Position numbers and translations under genes: made by a program. Of a stretch of DNA of 64,000 nucleotides, positions 53,758 through 64,000 are shown piece after piece. Each line of letters opens with the position of its first letter. Position 1 is the first letter of the stretch. This DNA comes from Topomyia yanbarensis. Lineage: Eukaryota > Arthropoda > Insecta > Diptera > Culicidae. The notes under the pieces are model-generated. The model did not search any database, was not told the origin of the DNA, and saw only the letters and a program-made list of their open reading frames with translations. Location of the stretch: contig NC_080671.1 of the NCBI RefSeq assembly GCF_030247195.1, forward strand, positions 207,910,045-207,974,044, in the 5' to 3' direction.

Positions 53758-54100
53758 CAGTAAAGCCCCGGTTTTATCAGCCCCCGATATTGTGTACCCC
53801 CGATTTTATCAGCTTTTTGACCCGATTTTGTCAGAATCGTATGGAAATTGATAGTTAGCAGTTTGATGGGCTCTAGCAGATGAACCAAGTTGATTTCGAG
53901 TAAATCATTTTTAGAGCATATTTTTGTTATTTTAGAGATATGAAAAGGGTTAAGCGGCTGTATCTAGGGACAAAAGAAGAATATTTTAAGAGCATCGGTT
54001 GATTAAAAAGAAAGAAAATTATATTTCCCGATTTTGTCAATGTCCCCGTTTTATCAGCCTAAAATTCACCAATGGGCTGATAAAAACAGCTGATTCACTG
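53758..54100. mobile_element. CAGT...ACTG MITE, copy 2
   Basis: 343 bp, from CAGTAAAGCCCCGGTTTTAT to CTGATAAAAACAG...CACTG followed by TA. Best-preserved of the three copies (others at 32490-32846 and 57905-58238). GTTTGATGGGCTCTAGCAGA and TTTGTCAATGTCCCC are shared internal landmarks. Confidence 0.75.
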
Positions 54101-54412
54101 TATTACCATTATAAATCACAAAATGGTGGAAACTCGTCAACCGTTAAACCGAAATGAAAAAAAAAACTGGAGAAAGTAGCTACTACTTTGAAAACGTATT
54201 GCAATTGAAACATGTCATGTTTTGTTGAACAAATTACATTACTGTAATTAAAACTAATCGATAAAAGTCATATTTTACGATGTAGGGAAACAAATTTCTG
54301 CCAAACCTTCTGCAAATAACCTTTTCTTCCGTTTTCTCCACGTAATTGCAAGTCAGTAAACAGTGTAGGCGGCAAAGCTTGTTGTTACGCATAATTTAAC
54401 TATTATTACTTA

Positions 54413-54995
54413 ACTATTGATTTTCAATAGCCAACAATTTTCCCTTCAATATAAAACTTATTAAAAAGTTGAAAACATTTCCATTTGATGCATCGGCGGG
54501 GACCCCCATGCGCATTGTAAATATAGAAAACTATTGATTTTCAACGGCCAACCATTCGCCCTTCAATATAAAACTCATTACTAAAGAGTTGAAAATATTT
54601 CCATTTTGACACATCGGCTATTGTTTTTGAACGGCCAACAACTTCTCCTTCAATATAAAACTCATTACCAACAAGTTGAAAAAAACCATTTTGGCGCATC
54701 GGCGTGTAGAAAACTATTGATTTTCAACGGCCAACAACTTCTCCTTCAATATAAAACTCATCACTGAAAAGTTCAAAACATTTCATGCATCGGCGGACCC
54801 CCCTACGCATTGTTAATGTACAAAACTATTGATTTTCAACGGACAACAATTTCCCCTTCAATATAAAACTCATTACTAAAAAGTTGAAAAAAATTCCATA
54901 TTCACACATCGGCGGACCCCCCCCCCCCTGCGCATTTCAAATGTCCAAAACTATTGATTTTCAATTGCCCCCAATTCCCCTTCAACACTGCCAGG
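54413..54995 (+). repeat. Minisatellite, about six units of 88-125 bp
   Basis: Units start ACTATTGATTTTCAACGGCC at 54413, 54530, 54618, 54713, 54825 and 54950 (the last partial). Each contains CCTTCAATATAAAACTCATT, GTTGAAAA and CATCGGCGGACCCCC. Length varies by small deletions and by a C run of up to 10. Confidence 0.85.
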
Positions 54996-54999
54996 TGAC

Positions 55000-55989
55000 C
55001 GCTAATATTTATTTACAGTCCTTTGCTATAGCAAGCGAAAAAAGAACTGACGCACATTACAATCTTGCACATATAAGCCATGAATCTCGTATGTTATGAA
55101 TTTTGTTTGCAACAGTTCCAACGCAACGGATGATGAAAGTTAGACACACGGGCCATTCACATACATTCGAAACTGTTAGCGAACCAAACCAAACTACGGC
55201 ACTAAGCAGAATAACCGAACTTTCACGAACATGTAACAGGCACGCTCAGCAGCACGAACGTTTTTGCTTTTCTCTCGTTCGTTTACATGGATAACAGCTG
55301 TAGGTAAACTTGGACCGTGGCGGTCGTGTTGGTTTTTTCCCGAACTTTCGCATTAAAATGACATTCGAAATGACTTCTTCTAGCCTTGGTGGCGGGAAAC
55401 AAAACTGCTGTGTGGCGGCATTCACGCACACCAAAGAGATTACATTCATACGCACACCAACCATGAAATTCGTCTTTGACTTTCCTGCTCGGGCAGCAGC
55501 GTGAAAGTTTGTAGGCTTATGACGTTCATAAAAAAATGTCACGTTTCCAGCCCTGGTCAATAGTATCTTCGGAGAATTCAATGGATACAATATGCTCTAT
55601 CTTTTGGTATTGTGATTTTACTTATTTATCCCCCTACGAGTGAGATATTTTCATTAATTTTCTTGGAAGTGATTGTATTGAGTTGGTGCCTTCAGCAAAT
55701 TTGTAGCTCTTACTTTTGCGAAAAACTTTACTGAAGACATCAAATATCTATTTTGAATACTTTAAAAGTTATGGCTTGTTGTTTGTGGATTACTCTTTGT
55801 CCTCTATTTATTGTTCAATAAAGCTACAATCCCTTAAAATGAACCAAATATTATTTCGATAAAACGAATTTGATGCTTCATTTTTCTATCTACAACTAGA
55901 AATTAGAAATACCAGAAATTACCTCTGAACTGTTCCAAATTGTTTAGATGGAACTAGATCACGCAAATTTTTATTTGCGCGAACTTTCT
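55000..55989. other. Spacer with a repeat shared with 63.4 kb
   Basis: 55436-55555 (ACCATGAAATTCGTCTTTGA, GGGCAGCAGCGTGAAAGTTT, TTATGACGTTCATAAAAAAA) is found inverted at 63360-63480. A 48-codon frame ending there contains GGGKQNCCVAAFTHTKEI, faintly like the start of a THAP zinc finger, but it is too short to call. Nothing else is seen. Confidence 0.4.
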
Positions 55990-56071
55990 GACTGAAAATT
56001 TTCTAACTTATAACCATCGGATCGATCTTAAACATATCTCGGAAAATAAACGCGAAATAAATAACTCCAAG

Positions 56072-57811
56072 CAGCGGTGTAGCCAAGAGGTGGCTTTGGG
56101 GCTTAACACCACCCCCCCACCCAAAAATAATAATTTGATTGAAGTTAAACATTTATTGATGCTGACTGATTTAATTCAATATTTCAATAATAATTATCTG
56201 ATAATCTGTTGTTTTAAACATCATGAGGACCAGGTATTGCAGTTATCACTCATATGAGTAAATGAGTTCGGATAATTTGCCACTGCGACAATAAAAACTC
56301 ACATTTTCACACGAAAAGTTATTAGTACTCACATAACTTCTCCATAACTGGAAATACAACGCATTATTTCTCCGGAGAAATGAGTTTGTCGCGGTATCCT
56401 TTTTGCGCTCTCAGTCTTGCTACCGCTATTTCAAAACACGATAAAATAAGTCTATCGACATTCTTTGTAGTTTTTCTTAGAAATGAAGTGTATATTTTGA
56501 CACTTTTATTGATTGTCAAGAAAATAAAATATTATCACCTTCTCCGGTCAGAAGGAAAGAAAATTAGATAAATTTTATTTAACCCTCAGATTTCCTATCA
56601 TATTGAGTTCACTTTTGAAGGGATGTACTGTAATATGAATTAGCGTCTTTTTAATAGAAAGTGAAATTGGAATTGTCTATGAAACATAGAACTGCTCACC
56701 GAAAAATTGCATAACTTTGAACATTTGTTGAAAATGTTTTTATTTTGAGAATACTTCGAGTTGAGACGAAAATGTAACATGATTAATAACGAGAATTACA
56801 CTTTCCGAAAGTAGTGGAATTTATAAGAAAAATGTGCGTTTTCCGTTCGTCTCCGTCCTGCACGATTTACGTTAGCATTTGATTTTTGTTCTATTACCAA
56901 TCATATGACTAGGTATAAAAAATGTTCAAAAACAGTAATTTAAGGTCAAAATCACTTCATTTTGGAACCACCAATTTCAGAGGTTTAATATCTTTGATGA
57001 ATTATAAAAACGTTGAACAACACATCATCTGATAAAATAATGTTGACGTTATATCCTCCATGCAGTATTTATGAAGAATTTACTCTTCAATTTAATTCCA
57101 GATTTAATGTTTTCAGTAAAATTTTGCTACTTTGTTGGAGACATGAAGGCTCCATGTGCTCAGGGTATTAACATATTTTAGGCTATTCAAATTTACCTTT
57201 AAAATAAATTATTATAATTTTACTGTTTATGATAAATCTCTTCTACTCGATAAATTTTACATTTTATCCAAAGCTCGAGTTTGTGAAACTCACAATAGAA
57301 ATTTGTTTTAGAAAAAAATGGATTAAGGAACATTTTGTAAATATCCAGATTTAATGTTTTCAGTAAAATTTTGCTATTACAAACCACTTTGTTGGAGACA
57401 TGAAGGCTCCATGTGTTCAGGGTATTAACATATTTTAGGCTATTCGAATTTACCTTTAAAATAAATTATTATAATTTTATTGTTTATGATAAATCTCTTC
57501 TACTCGATAAAATTTACATTTTATCCAAAGCTTGAGTTTGTGAAACTCACAATAGAAATTTGTTTTAGAAAAAAATAGATTAAGGAACATTTCGTAAATA
57601 TCATTTTATAACTCGATATACTCCCAACATGTAGTATTCATGCCCACAATAAAATTGTTTAAATGAAAGTCAACAAATTCGCTAAACACAGGAACTCTGT
57701 CACAATTTTTTGAAAAATTGATTCTCCCTATTTTTTCGGAATTATGCCATTTGTATGGTAAGATCGATTTTCACCAAACCCCACCAAACCGAATTTCTGG
57801 CTACGCCGCTG
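56072..57811. mobile_element. hAT-like non-autonomous element, 1740 bp, with 8-bp duplication
   Basis: It starts CAGCGGTGTAGCCAAGAGG and ends CTGGCTACGCCGCTG; the two ends are inverted repeats of about 15 bp with one mismatch. Flanks ACTCCAAG (56064-56071) and ACTTCAAG (57812-57819) form an 8-bp duplication differing at one base. The uninterrupted paralogue at 43948-43958 has ACTCCAAG once. The interior is AT-rich without a transposase frame; a short plus frame near 56380 is not recognised. Confidence 0.85.
57098..57601. repeat. 247-bp tandem duplication inside the hAT-like element
   Basis: CCAGATTTAATGTTTTCAGT starts units at 57098 and 57345. The copies are about 97% alike over 247 bp; the second carries a 10-bp insertion (near TTACAAACCA) and is 257 bp. 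Confidence 0.92.
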
Positions 57812-57904
57812 ACTTCAAGCGGGTAGAAACAAAGCCATTCTACATTCGTCCATCAGAAACTTCTTCAAATACTGCCTATCTACTATAATACATTGAAGAT
57901 TCGA

Positions 57905-58238
57905 CGCGATTTGGTCAGTTGCCAATTTTGTCACCCTCATATGAAAATATGTTTGATGGGCTCTAGCAGACGAACAAGGATGAATTCAAGTAAATCCTTT
58001 GTTGAGCATGTTTTCCTTATCTTAAGGAGCAAAAACAAAAACATAATTTTTTTAAAGTTTTTGCGCTAGAAGACTATATTAAATAATCAGAAATAGTTAT
58101 CAGACTACATCAAGGGAAGGGAAGAATATTTTAACGGCTTCAGTTTGTTATGAAGAAAAAAATGTACCGATTTAGGCAATGTCCCCATTTTGTCAGCCTA
58201 AAATGCGCCATGGGGCTGATAAAAACAGGTCTTTACTG
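57905..58238. mobile_element. CAGT...ACTG MITE, copy 3
   Basis: It shares GTTTGATGGGCTCTAGCAGA, AATATTTTAACGGCTTC and GGGGCTGATAAAAACAGGTC with the other copies and ends ACTG before TA. The left end is eroded. Confidence 0.65.
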
Positions 58239-59022
58239 TATTTATTATTAACTGTGTCCGACATTAATGGGTACATCCAATTTTTTGGGATATTTTTTTC
58301 AATTGCATCGACCTACACCAATTTGATAGTTTTCAACTTATCGACTTCTTCCAAAATTCAGCGAACCTATTCCCATTCATGCAATAGTTTATGTTAAAAA
58401 GGTATCCTAAATTAATTGGTGTATACTTAAAGGTTTATATGTTGCAGACGGAGAAAATACAGAAACTTTGTTTTTTCCTGAACAATATTACAAAAGCATA
58501 TTAAACAACTTTTCCAAATAAGGTTGAGAAAATTATAAGGTATTTGGAAATGAATAATAGAATTTCAGAGCAGCGTGCACCCAGTGCACTGACGCAAGTG
58601 ACGGAAGGTTATCGAAAAGTTTCTTGAAAAGGAAAATTTCAGTAATGATGATGAATTTACCTAACGGGTTTCGAGAGTTTTTTGTTCTTTGGCATTAGGA
58701 TTAGTGATAATTATTCAAATCAAAGATACTACTGGGAAGTTACTTTTAGTAAATGTCGATATCGAAGTAAAGTTTGAACTATGCACGCATGCACTTCAGA
58801 GGAAGCGTGATATCAAGAGCTGAAATTTCAGTGCTTAGTTCTCAGTCGCGTTGGAAATTTAAGTAATCGCTATTGAGAGTATGAACTTCAAATCGATTCA
58901 AAAAAAATTTTCGAAAGTGATAATAATTATAATAAATGTCTCATAACACTGTTAGGTGGATTAAGAGTTTTTATCATCAATACATACTTATGACACGTAC
59001 GCGAGCGGCTTTGGTTTATATT
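58239..59022. other. Spacer, partly paralogous to 44.5-45.06 kb
   Basis: GCGAACCTATTCCCATTCAT and CACGCATGCACTTCAGAGG match the 43.9-45.06-kb repeat. 58566-58608 is a half copy of the CCCTCCGGAAGTCGCGC MITE. TTAGGTGGATTAAGAG near 58950 resembles the family T end. No gene. Confidence 0.5.
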
Positions 59023-59026
59023 GTAA

Positions 59027-59117
59027 CCCTCCGGAAGTCGCGCTTATGGCCCACTCACGATTTCGCTAGATTTTCAGAGCAGCGTGCACTCAGTGCACTA
59101 GCGCGACTGCCGGAAGG
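59027..59117. mobile_element. Small TTAA MITE (CCCTCCGGAAGTCGCGC type), copy 2
   Basis: A 91-bp body from CCCTCCGGAAGTCGCGC to GCGCGACTGCCGGAAGG, terminal inverted repeats of about 17 bp. TTAA follows at 59118-59121; GTAA precedes at 59023-59026. It is a deletion relative of 11627-11742. Confidence 0.7.
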
Positions 59118-59121
59118 TTAA

Positions 59122-60828
59122 GCAAAAACTTTCAATATAGTCAACCAATCTTCGCATAAATCGAGAGATTACTACAGAAAAGATAGAAGCATCGATCGCC
59201 TTCTCCGAAAAGCTTCTAACATTTATAGATTTCAAGATGTTCTATCTCAAACTTTAAAATTCGATTTTCTCGAAAAGTGCTAAATGTCGCTTGTCATAAG
59301 ATAGCACAACAGCGACGATGTGCAACGTTCCTTGCTATGTGCTATCCATTCACGGATGCTCTCTCTTTCCGTTCGTAGCGGTAGCTCTTGGGACTCGTCT
59401 CATGGAAGCCTATCCCACCTCCAGTCTGTGGTCGTTCGCATTGTGCCCTATATTAAGATCAGCAGTAGTTGGGGTGCCTTCCTCGGGCGATCGCATGGTC
59501 AAAATTCTTCTTGTTCATAGCTCCATCATTGGGTTGTAGTGATAAGCGGTCCCTTGACATAGGAAACGGCCCTCATCAGTTCCCCCCCTTTGATCTATGC
59601 TGACATCATTCCCTGTCAGCATAGATCAAAGATACCACCCGATCTTCACTAAGTTTACCGTTACCTCAGCAGAAACTACGGGCCGGTAGGGATAGGAGCA
59701 CTGTATTAGAGGTGAATGATCGTTTGTGGGGCCTCGAGTGAAACAATAATTCAGTTTTACCATCTACATATTTTTTAGAGAGCGGAAAATGCTTGAAAAC
59801 ACCCTGAGTAGGAAAAAATGCACAAAAACCAACAACTCAGGGAACTCTTGCACGGAACCGGATTCCTCCTCGGCCCTACACTATGGCATTACTTCGGGGA
59901 GGGGTTTTTTAGTTAGTTCCTTCAGTAGGGTTACAGCACCAATCCTCGTCACATTACCAGTTTTCGAGCATCCACACAAGGTGGCAAATTCTGTATGGTA
60001 ATAAGAAATCAAGCTGTAGATCGACAATTAGAGATCTTCCCCTACGAAGACAGTTTGGGCTGCAAACTCCAGATTGTCTAGTCTAGGCGTTGTACTATTC
60101 AGCACTACGACTTGGTTCTCTTGTGCCATTCAGCACTCCAATTTCTTGTAGCCTTTGGGTTCCTATCCGGTACATTTCGCACTGCAACTCCTTTTGTGAC
60201 TAAGAATGTTTATAGAAAAACATACCGTATACTTTCTCATCTACTACTTACGCGAGTGATTGATATTTGTATGTCGATGTTTCCTGTATTTCCTGTTTAA
60301 CGATGAAAAGGAGAATAACAAAAAAGGTAGAAAAAAAAGAAAAAAGTAGAGCATCCACGAGGTTCTTATCGCCGTCGACTCTCACAGACATAATTCACTA
60401 GCGGCTCATGACGGAAAACTGCCTTATATCACAGATTGACAGATTTCTGGTTAGTAAATATTCTGGAACACCGAAATTAAACAAAATCCTTCTTAAATGA
60501 TGCTTATCTGTTTGGTCACCAAAATCCTACCAGCAGAAAACCACTACGGAACATGCTGAATTCCAATCCTTGTGCGCGTCATGAGTGCCAAAAGAATACC
60601 AAATCCTTTCTTTGGTTTTCTTTTTTTTCATTTGTACCCAGTTGATGCACCCAGTTCAGTTCAATCATCGTCACTCCCACACCTCAAGTAACCATAAGCA
60701 TAAAGCCATTGTACAATATTGGCTATACATTTGCACTAATGTTGCATTGAAACTCCATTATAGCATTTACTAGTAGCATTATAAATGCATACAGGCACAG
60801 CCGAAATAGAGCATTATTGCTTGCGCTG
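59122..60828. other. Spacer of mixed composition; possibly retroelement 3' sequence
   Basis: 59330-60200 is less AT-rich than the surroundings (CTCGTCTCATGGAAGCC, GGCCCTCATCAGTTCCCCCC) but has no recognisable frame on either strand. It contains the perfect hairpin at 59588. It could be untranslated sequence of the minus-strand retroelement whose coding end lies at 60971-61762; unproven. Confidence 0.35.
59588..59631. repeat. Perfect hairpin, 18-base arms, 8-base loop
   Basis: CTTTGATCTATGCTGACA (59588-59605) and its exact reverse complement (59614-59631) flank TCATTCCC. No mismatch in 18 pairs. Confidence 0.9.
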
Positions 60829-60913
60829 TATACTGCCCATAATCGCAAGTCAGTCCCATGTTCTATGGGATTCCCTATCTACATGGGACTGACTTGCGAT
60901 TATAGGCAGTATA
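60829..60913. repeat. Near-perfect hairpin, 33-base arms, 19-base loop
   Basis: Arms 60829-60861 and 60881-60913 pair over 33 bases with one mismatch. The outer part is TATACTGCC and the inner part CAAGTCAGTCCCATGT. It lies just 3' of a retrotransposon fragment. A palindromic MITE or a hairpin RNA is possible. Confidence 0.9.
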
Positions 60914-60970
60914 GGTATATAAAGCTGACGAAACGCATACATGCTTTAAAGATTCAATATAAGCTACATT

Positions 60971-61762
60971 TCAAAGGTATGTATTCTGGCTCAGTTTGAA
61001 CAAATTTTCTTCTTTGAGAAAGCTTAGCATTTTATGCTCGCTGTCATTGTCGTTGCATAACGCCTCCCGTAAACACGTCGTACCAATACCGTGCTTTTTC
61101 CTGGTTTTGTCATACTTTCTACAGTGAAGAATCACGTGACGGACGTCTACGGTGACTCCGTAGCAGTCGCACTCTGGTGGAGATGTCCTCTTGAGCAAGA
61201 ATTCGTGCGTCAATCGAGTGTGGCCTATTCGCAACCGGGTTAGCAGTCGCTGGTCGGCCGAAATCTCACGGTCAGTCCACTTCTTCGCGTCGAATATTAC
61301 TTCGCGTAGTTTTACCTCAGTGGACGCTGACCACCGCTGATGCTGAAAATACCCGGAACGGATATTTCTAGTGGAGCATTGCCCTTGGCTTCTCCTGCGA
61401 GTCGGTCAGCTTCTTCATTGCCGCGAATGCCTGCGTGTCTTGGAATCCAGCAATGATCGATTGGACGGTTTCGAAGTATGTTTTCAATCTGCTCAATCCA
61501 TGGGTGTTGCGAAGTGCCAGCTTCTAATGCCGAAAAGCAACTGGCCGAGTCGGACATGATTATCAAATTGCTGACCGTGTTGCATGCTATTAGCCCCAGC
61601 CTGCCTGTTTGATGATATATCCAAGTTGTAACTGAATAATACGTGTTTATATCCCAGTAAAATAGTCGCACAAAATGCAAAAAACCGGCATATGCGTACC
61701 AAATTGGAGGCGGTATACGTACATAGGGATTGAATTTGACGATTTCTGACAACAGTATACAC
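60971..61762 (-). pseudogene. RNase H and C-terminal end of a non-LTR retrotransposon ORF2
   Basis: Minus strand: IIMSDSASCFSALEAG (RNase H aspartate), then DHCWIPRHAGIRGNEEADRL (His and Asp of the C-terminal RNase H motif). A frameshift near 61300 is followed by REVIFDAKKWTDREI, LRIGHTRLTHEFLLKR and the C/H cluster CDCYGVTVDVRHVILHC. This layout is that of RNase H-bearing mosquito elements (I, LOA, Outcast or Loner types). It differs from the I-type element at 15-21 kb, whose corresponding motif is WVPSHCSIPGNEKAD. The upstream reverse transcriptase is missing. Confidence 0.75.
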
Positions 61763-61960
61763 GTTAGGCGCGATAATTTCTAGTATGAAAGCGATTCTAA
61801 AGAATGTATTTACGATTGAATATGCGAAACAATCTCATTATATACGATATCCATAACTAGTACACGATTCTGGAGCACTATATACTGATTCGTCGGTAAA
61901 GAAGATAAAAAATTAGGAACATTTAATAGGCACATCAATCATCTCCCGTATAACGAAATA

Positions 61961-62864
61961 GGGGAAACCGGGGCTAGTTGGCGGTGTTTTCAATTTTTAC
62001 CGCTTTGATGTAGGTAGATCTTGCAAAATAGAACATGCGGCTTGAAAGAGCAGACTGTTGCCAACATCTCTGATTTTTTTAAAGTGTTTGATGCAATTTC
62101 GCCTTTTTTAAAGACAAAAATATGTGACGCGGAAAACCCGCCAACTTACCCCGGGGTCTGTTGGCGGTATGGTAGGATATGCCAAAAACTAAGCAATCAA
62201 ATGGAGATTCAATTACCTCAAGGGTCCTTTTGGAACGTGCTGAATGTCTTTTTGAGAAAACTGTATATTAACCGATATTTGCTATTATATTTCAGTTTCA
62301 ATACCCCGGCATTTTGACTTTGGCGCTTACTCCCTATTCAAAAGCAAATTTTCGAAATTTTTCGTGCAATTGGCCGGAAAAAATGTCTCCTACATTGGCG
62401 AGATACACAAGAAAAAGATTTTCTTACTTTGGAATGAATTCCAGAAATGTTACACTGTAAATAGTACCGCCAACTTGCCCCGCGTGCAACACCGCCAGCT
62501 TACCCCAACAATTAAAAACTATTTAAAAAATAACTTTTGTTTGTGGATAGATGTAATATCTATACGGATACTAAAACCTCTTTTAACGCGCTATCGAAAG
62601 ATATAATCATTCGGGAAATAGATTGAAAATCACCCTAAGTACCGCAAAGTATTTAAAATTTAGAAAATTTACTTGGTATGCTCGAAAACACAATATCGCG
62701 CACAATTTCAACAAAACAAAATGTTTTGCAACAAAAAAACATCGGATAATGTGTTTCACATTACTTGAGGTACACAACGAGAGGGAACGCTTTATGTCTA
62801 ATAGAAGCGGAGAAAAAGGGCTTCCGCCAACTTACCCCAACCGCCAACTAGCTCCGGGCTCCCC
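61961..62864. mobile_element. 904-bp MITE with GGGGCTAGTTGGCGG ends and TA duplication
   Basis: It starts GGGGAAACCGGGGCTAGTTG and ends CAACTAGCTCCGGGCTCCCC, inverted repeats of about 22 bp with a few mismatches, with TA on both sides. Words such as CGCCAACTTACCCC recur inside (62140, 62465, 62500 and 62825), giving repeated sub-terminal sites. A TA duplication suggests a Tc1/mariner-type mobiliser. No coding frame is credible. Confidence 0.75.
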
Positions 62865-64000
62865 TACGTAAAAAGTGGGGTTTGGGGAGAAAAAACAAAT
62901 GCTGATTGTAAACCGAATTGCCAAACCCAACCCATAGAGAGTTCTTCTCATGTTAAGACGGGATTCAAACTTATGACGTTTGGATTGTAGAGCAGGATTT
63001 ACTACACAGAAGTATTTCAATGATTATAAGTGTGACAAGATTTTGTAATCATATCTTATATTCAACTAGAGAAACCCTACTCCGATTTGTAGCTATATGA
63101 ATATAAGTTGTCAGTGCTCTACAACCAACTCCGATCGAACACGATTTAACTAGAACATCAAAGCGATTTTGAATGAAGGGTCGTATTCAAATCATGTTTT
63201 CAGTAATATGCGATTATAAATCAATTTTTGCAGACTAAAATCGACAGTCATAACCATTTTGACTCTTTGTAGACATCTTTACGAGCCTACATTGTTATAT
63301 GATTGATGGCTTTCTGTGGTGCTGTTTGGTTGCGAACGCTTCTGCCGAGAAGATGCTGCAATCAAGGCGGGAAACGTGACATTTTTTATGAACGTCATAA
63401 GCTTACAAACTTTCACGCTGCTGCCCGAGAAGGAAAGTCATAGACGAATTTCATGGTTAGTGTACGTATGAATGTTGTTCAATGAATGTAATGTCTTTGA
63501 TGTGGTATTGTAAGACAGAATTGTCACAGTTTTGCTCTTTTATTCAGGGAAATCAATTAATTACTAATATTGTTTCATTGATAATATAGTGCCAATATAT
63601 ATATATGGAACAAATTTTTGTTGGCAGGTCATTAAACGAACAAAATTATTCTTTTTTCATAATTCACCATTACATTTTGGCATACTTCCCAAAAATAGTG
63701 GAAGGAGATGTGTTCAATAATTTGGAAGTCATTCTATGGAGCAGTTTTGCTTTCAAGATATGAATTCGTATGTCTTGATTTTTCCACAAAAAATTCTCAA
63801 ATATTGCTTTGATTTTCCGCCGAATCTAGGAGAAGGTCCCCTTCAAAACTCGACCGCTTATGCGTTTGCTCCTTAACTCTTAGCATAATATGCTAATAGA
63901 AATTAAGAGTCTTTCGGTACTAAAACAATATTGGAAAGTTTTATGATAACGCCGTAATGAACGAAAGAGAAAGTAGACAGAGGCTCTCCTAAGTAACAAT
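62865..64000. other. Terminal spacer; inverted relative of 55.4 kb at 63360-63480
   Basis: 63364-63475 (AACGTGACATTTTTTATGAA, CATAAGCTTACAAACTTTCA, GACGAATTTCATGGTTAGTG) is the inverted copy of 55440-55560. A short TA run lies at 63595-63606. Nothing else is recognised. Confidence 0.45.

Overview
The window looks like transposon-rich intergenic DNA from a mosquito, most likely a culicine such as Aedes. The reasons are Juan-like jockey, Waldo/R1-like, I-type and TX1-like non-LTR retrotransposons, many short DNA elements (MITEs), AT-rich spacers and very long TA and CA/CATA microsatellites. This is an inference from element types; no species marker was seen. I found no intact host protein-coding gene and no tRNA or rRNA gene. 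The only intact long reading frames belong to two retrotransposons.

Layout. 1-3.3 kb: a palindrome made from two head-to-head copies of a piggyBac-like 5' region, with a 256-bp TTAA-flanked MITE at its centre and a second MITE copy at 3.0 kb. 3.6-11.5 kb: a dispersed repeat (called family T here) whose CATA microsatellite is split by a 5.6-kb Waldo-like R1-clade element with both ORFs open. 12.7-22.6 kb: a nest of four layers. A family T copy holds a decayed Waldo-like element, which holds an ORF1-only TX1-like unit, which holds an apparently intact 6.2-kb I-type element with a 13-bp target-site duplication. 23.3-24.2 kb: a decayed Mutator-like transposase. 24.3-28.3 kb: a decayed Juan-like jockey element. 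28.4-28.9 kb: a 500-base assembly gap next to a decayed reverse transcriptase. 29.9-32.25 kb: a palindromic element and about 800 bp of TA repeat. 33.6-37.3 kb: DNA elements, including a hAT-like element with a perfect 8-bp duplication.

38-40.5 kb: remnants of a replication-dependent histone H3 locus, with three recognisable H3 pseudogene fragments and four histone-type 3' stem-loops. 41-47 kb: a foldback element built of GGCCGAAT-type repeats, paired MITEs and a near-perfect hairpin. 47.4-53.4 kb: another family T copy split by a decayed Waldo-like element. 53.5-55 kb: a minisatellite with an inverted partner. 56.1-57.8 kb: a second hAT-like element whose empty site is visible in a paralogue at 43.95 kb. 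59-63 kb: two palindromic hairpins, an RNase H-bearing retrotransposon fragment and a 904-bp MITE.

The main biological theme is selfish elements using other selfish elements. All three Waldo-like insertions lie in the same microsatellite of family T and in the same relative orientation, so the dispersed repeat acts as a landing pad for a site-specific retrotransposon.
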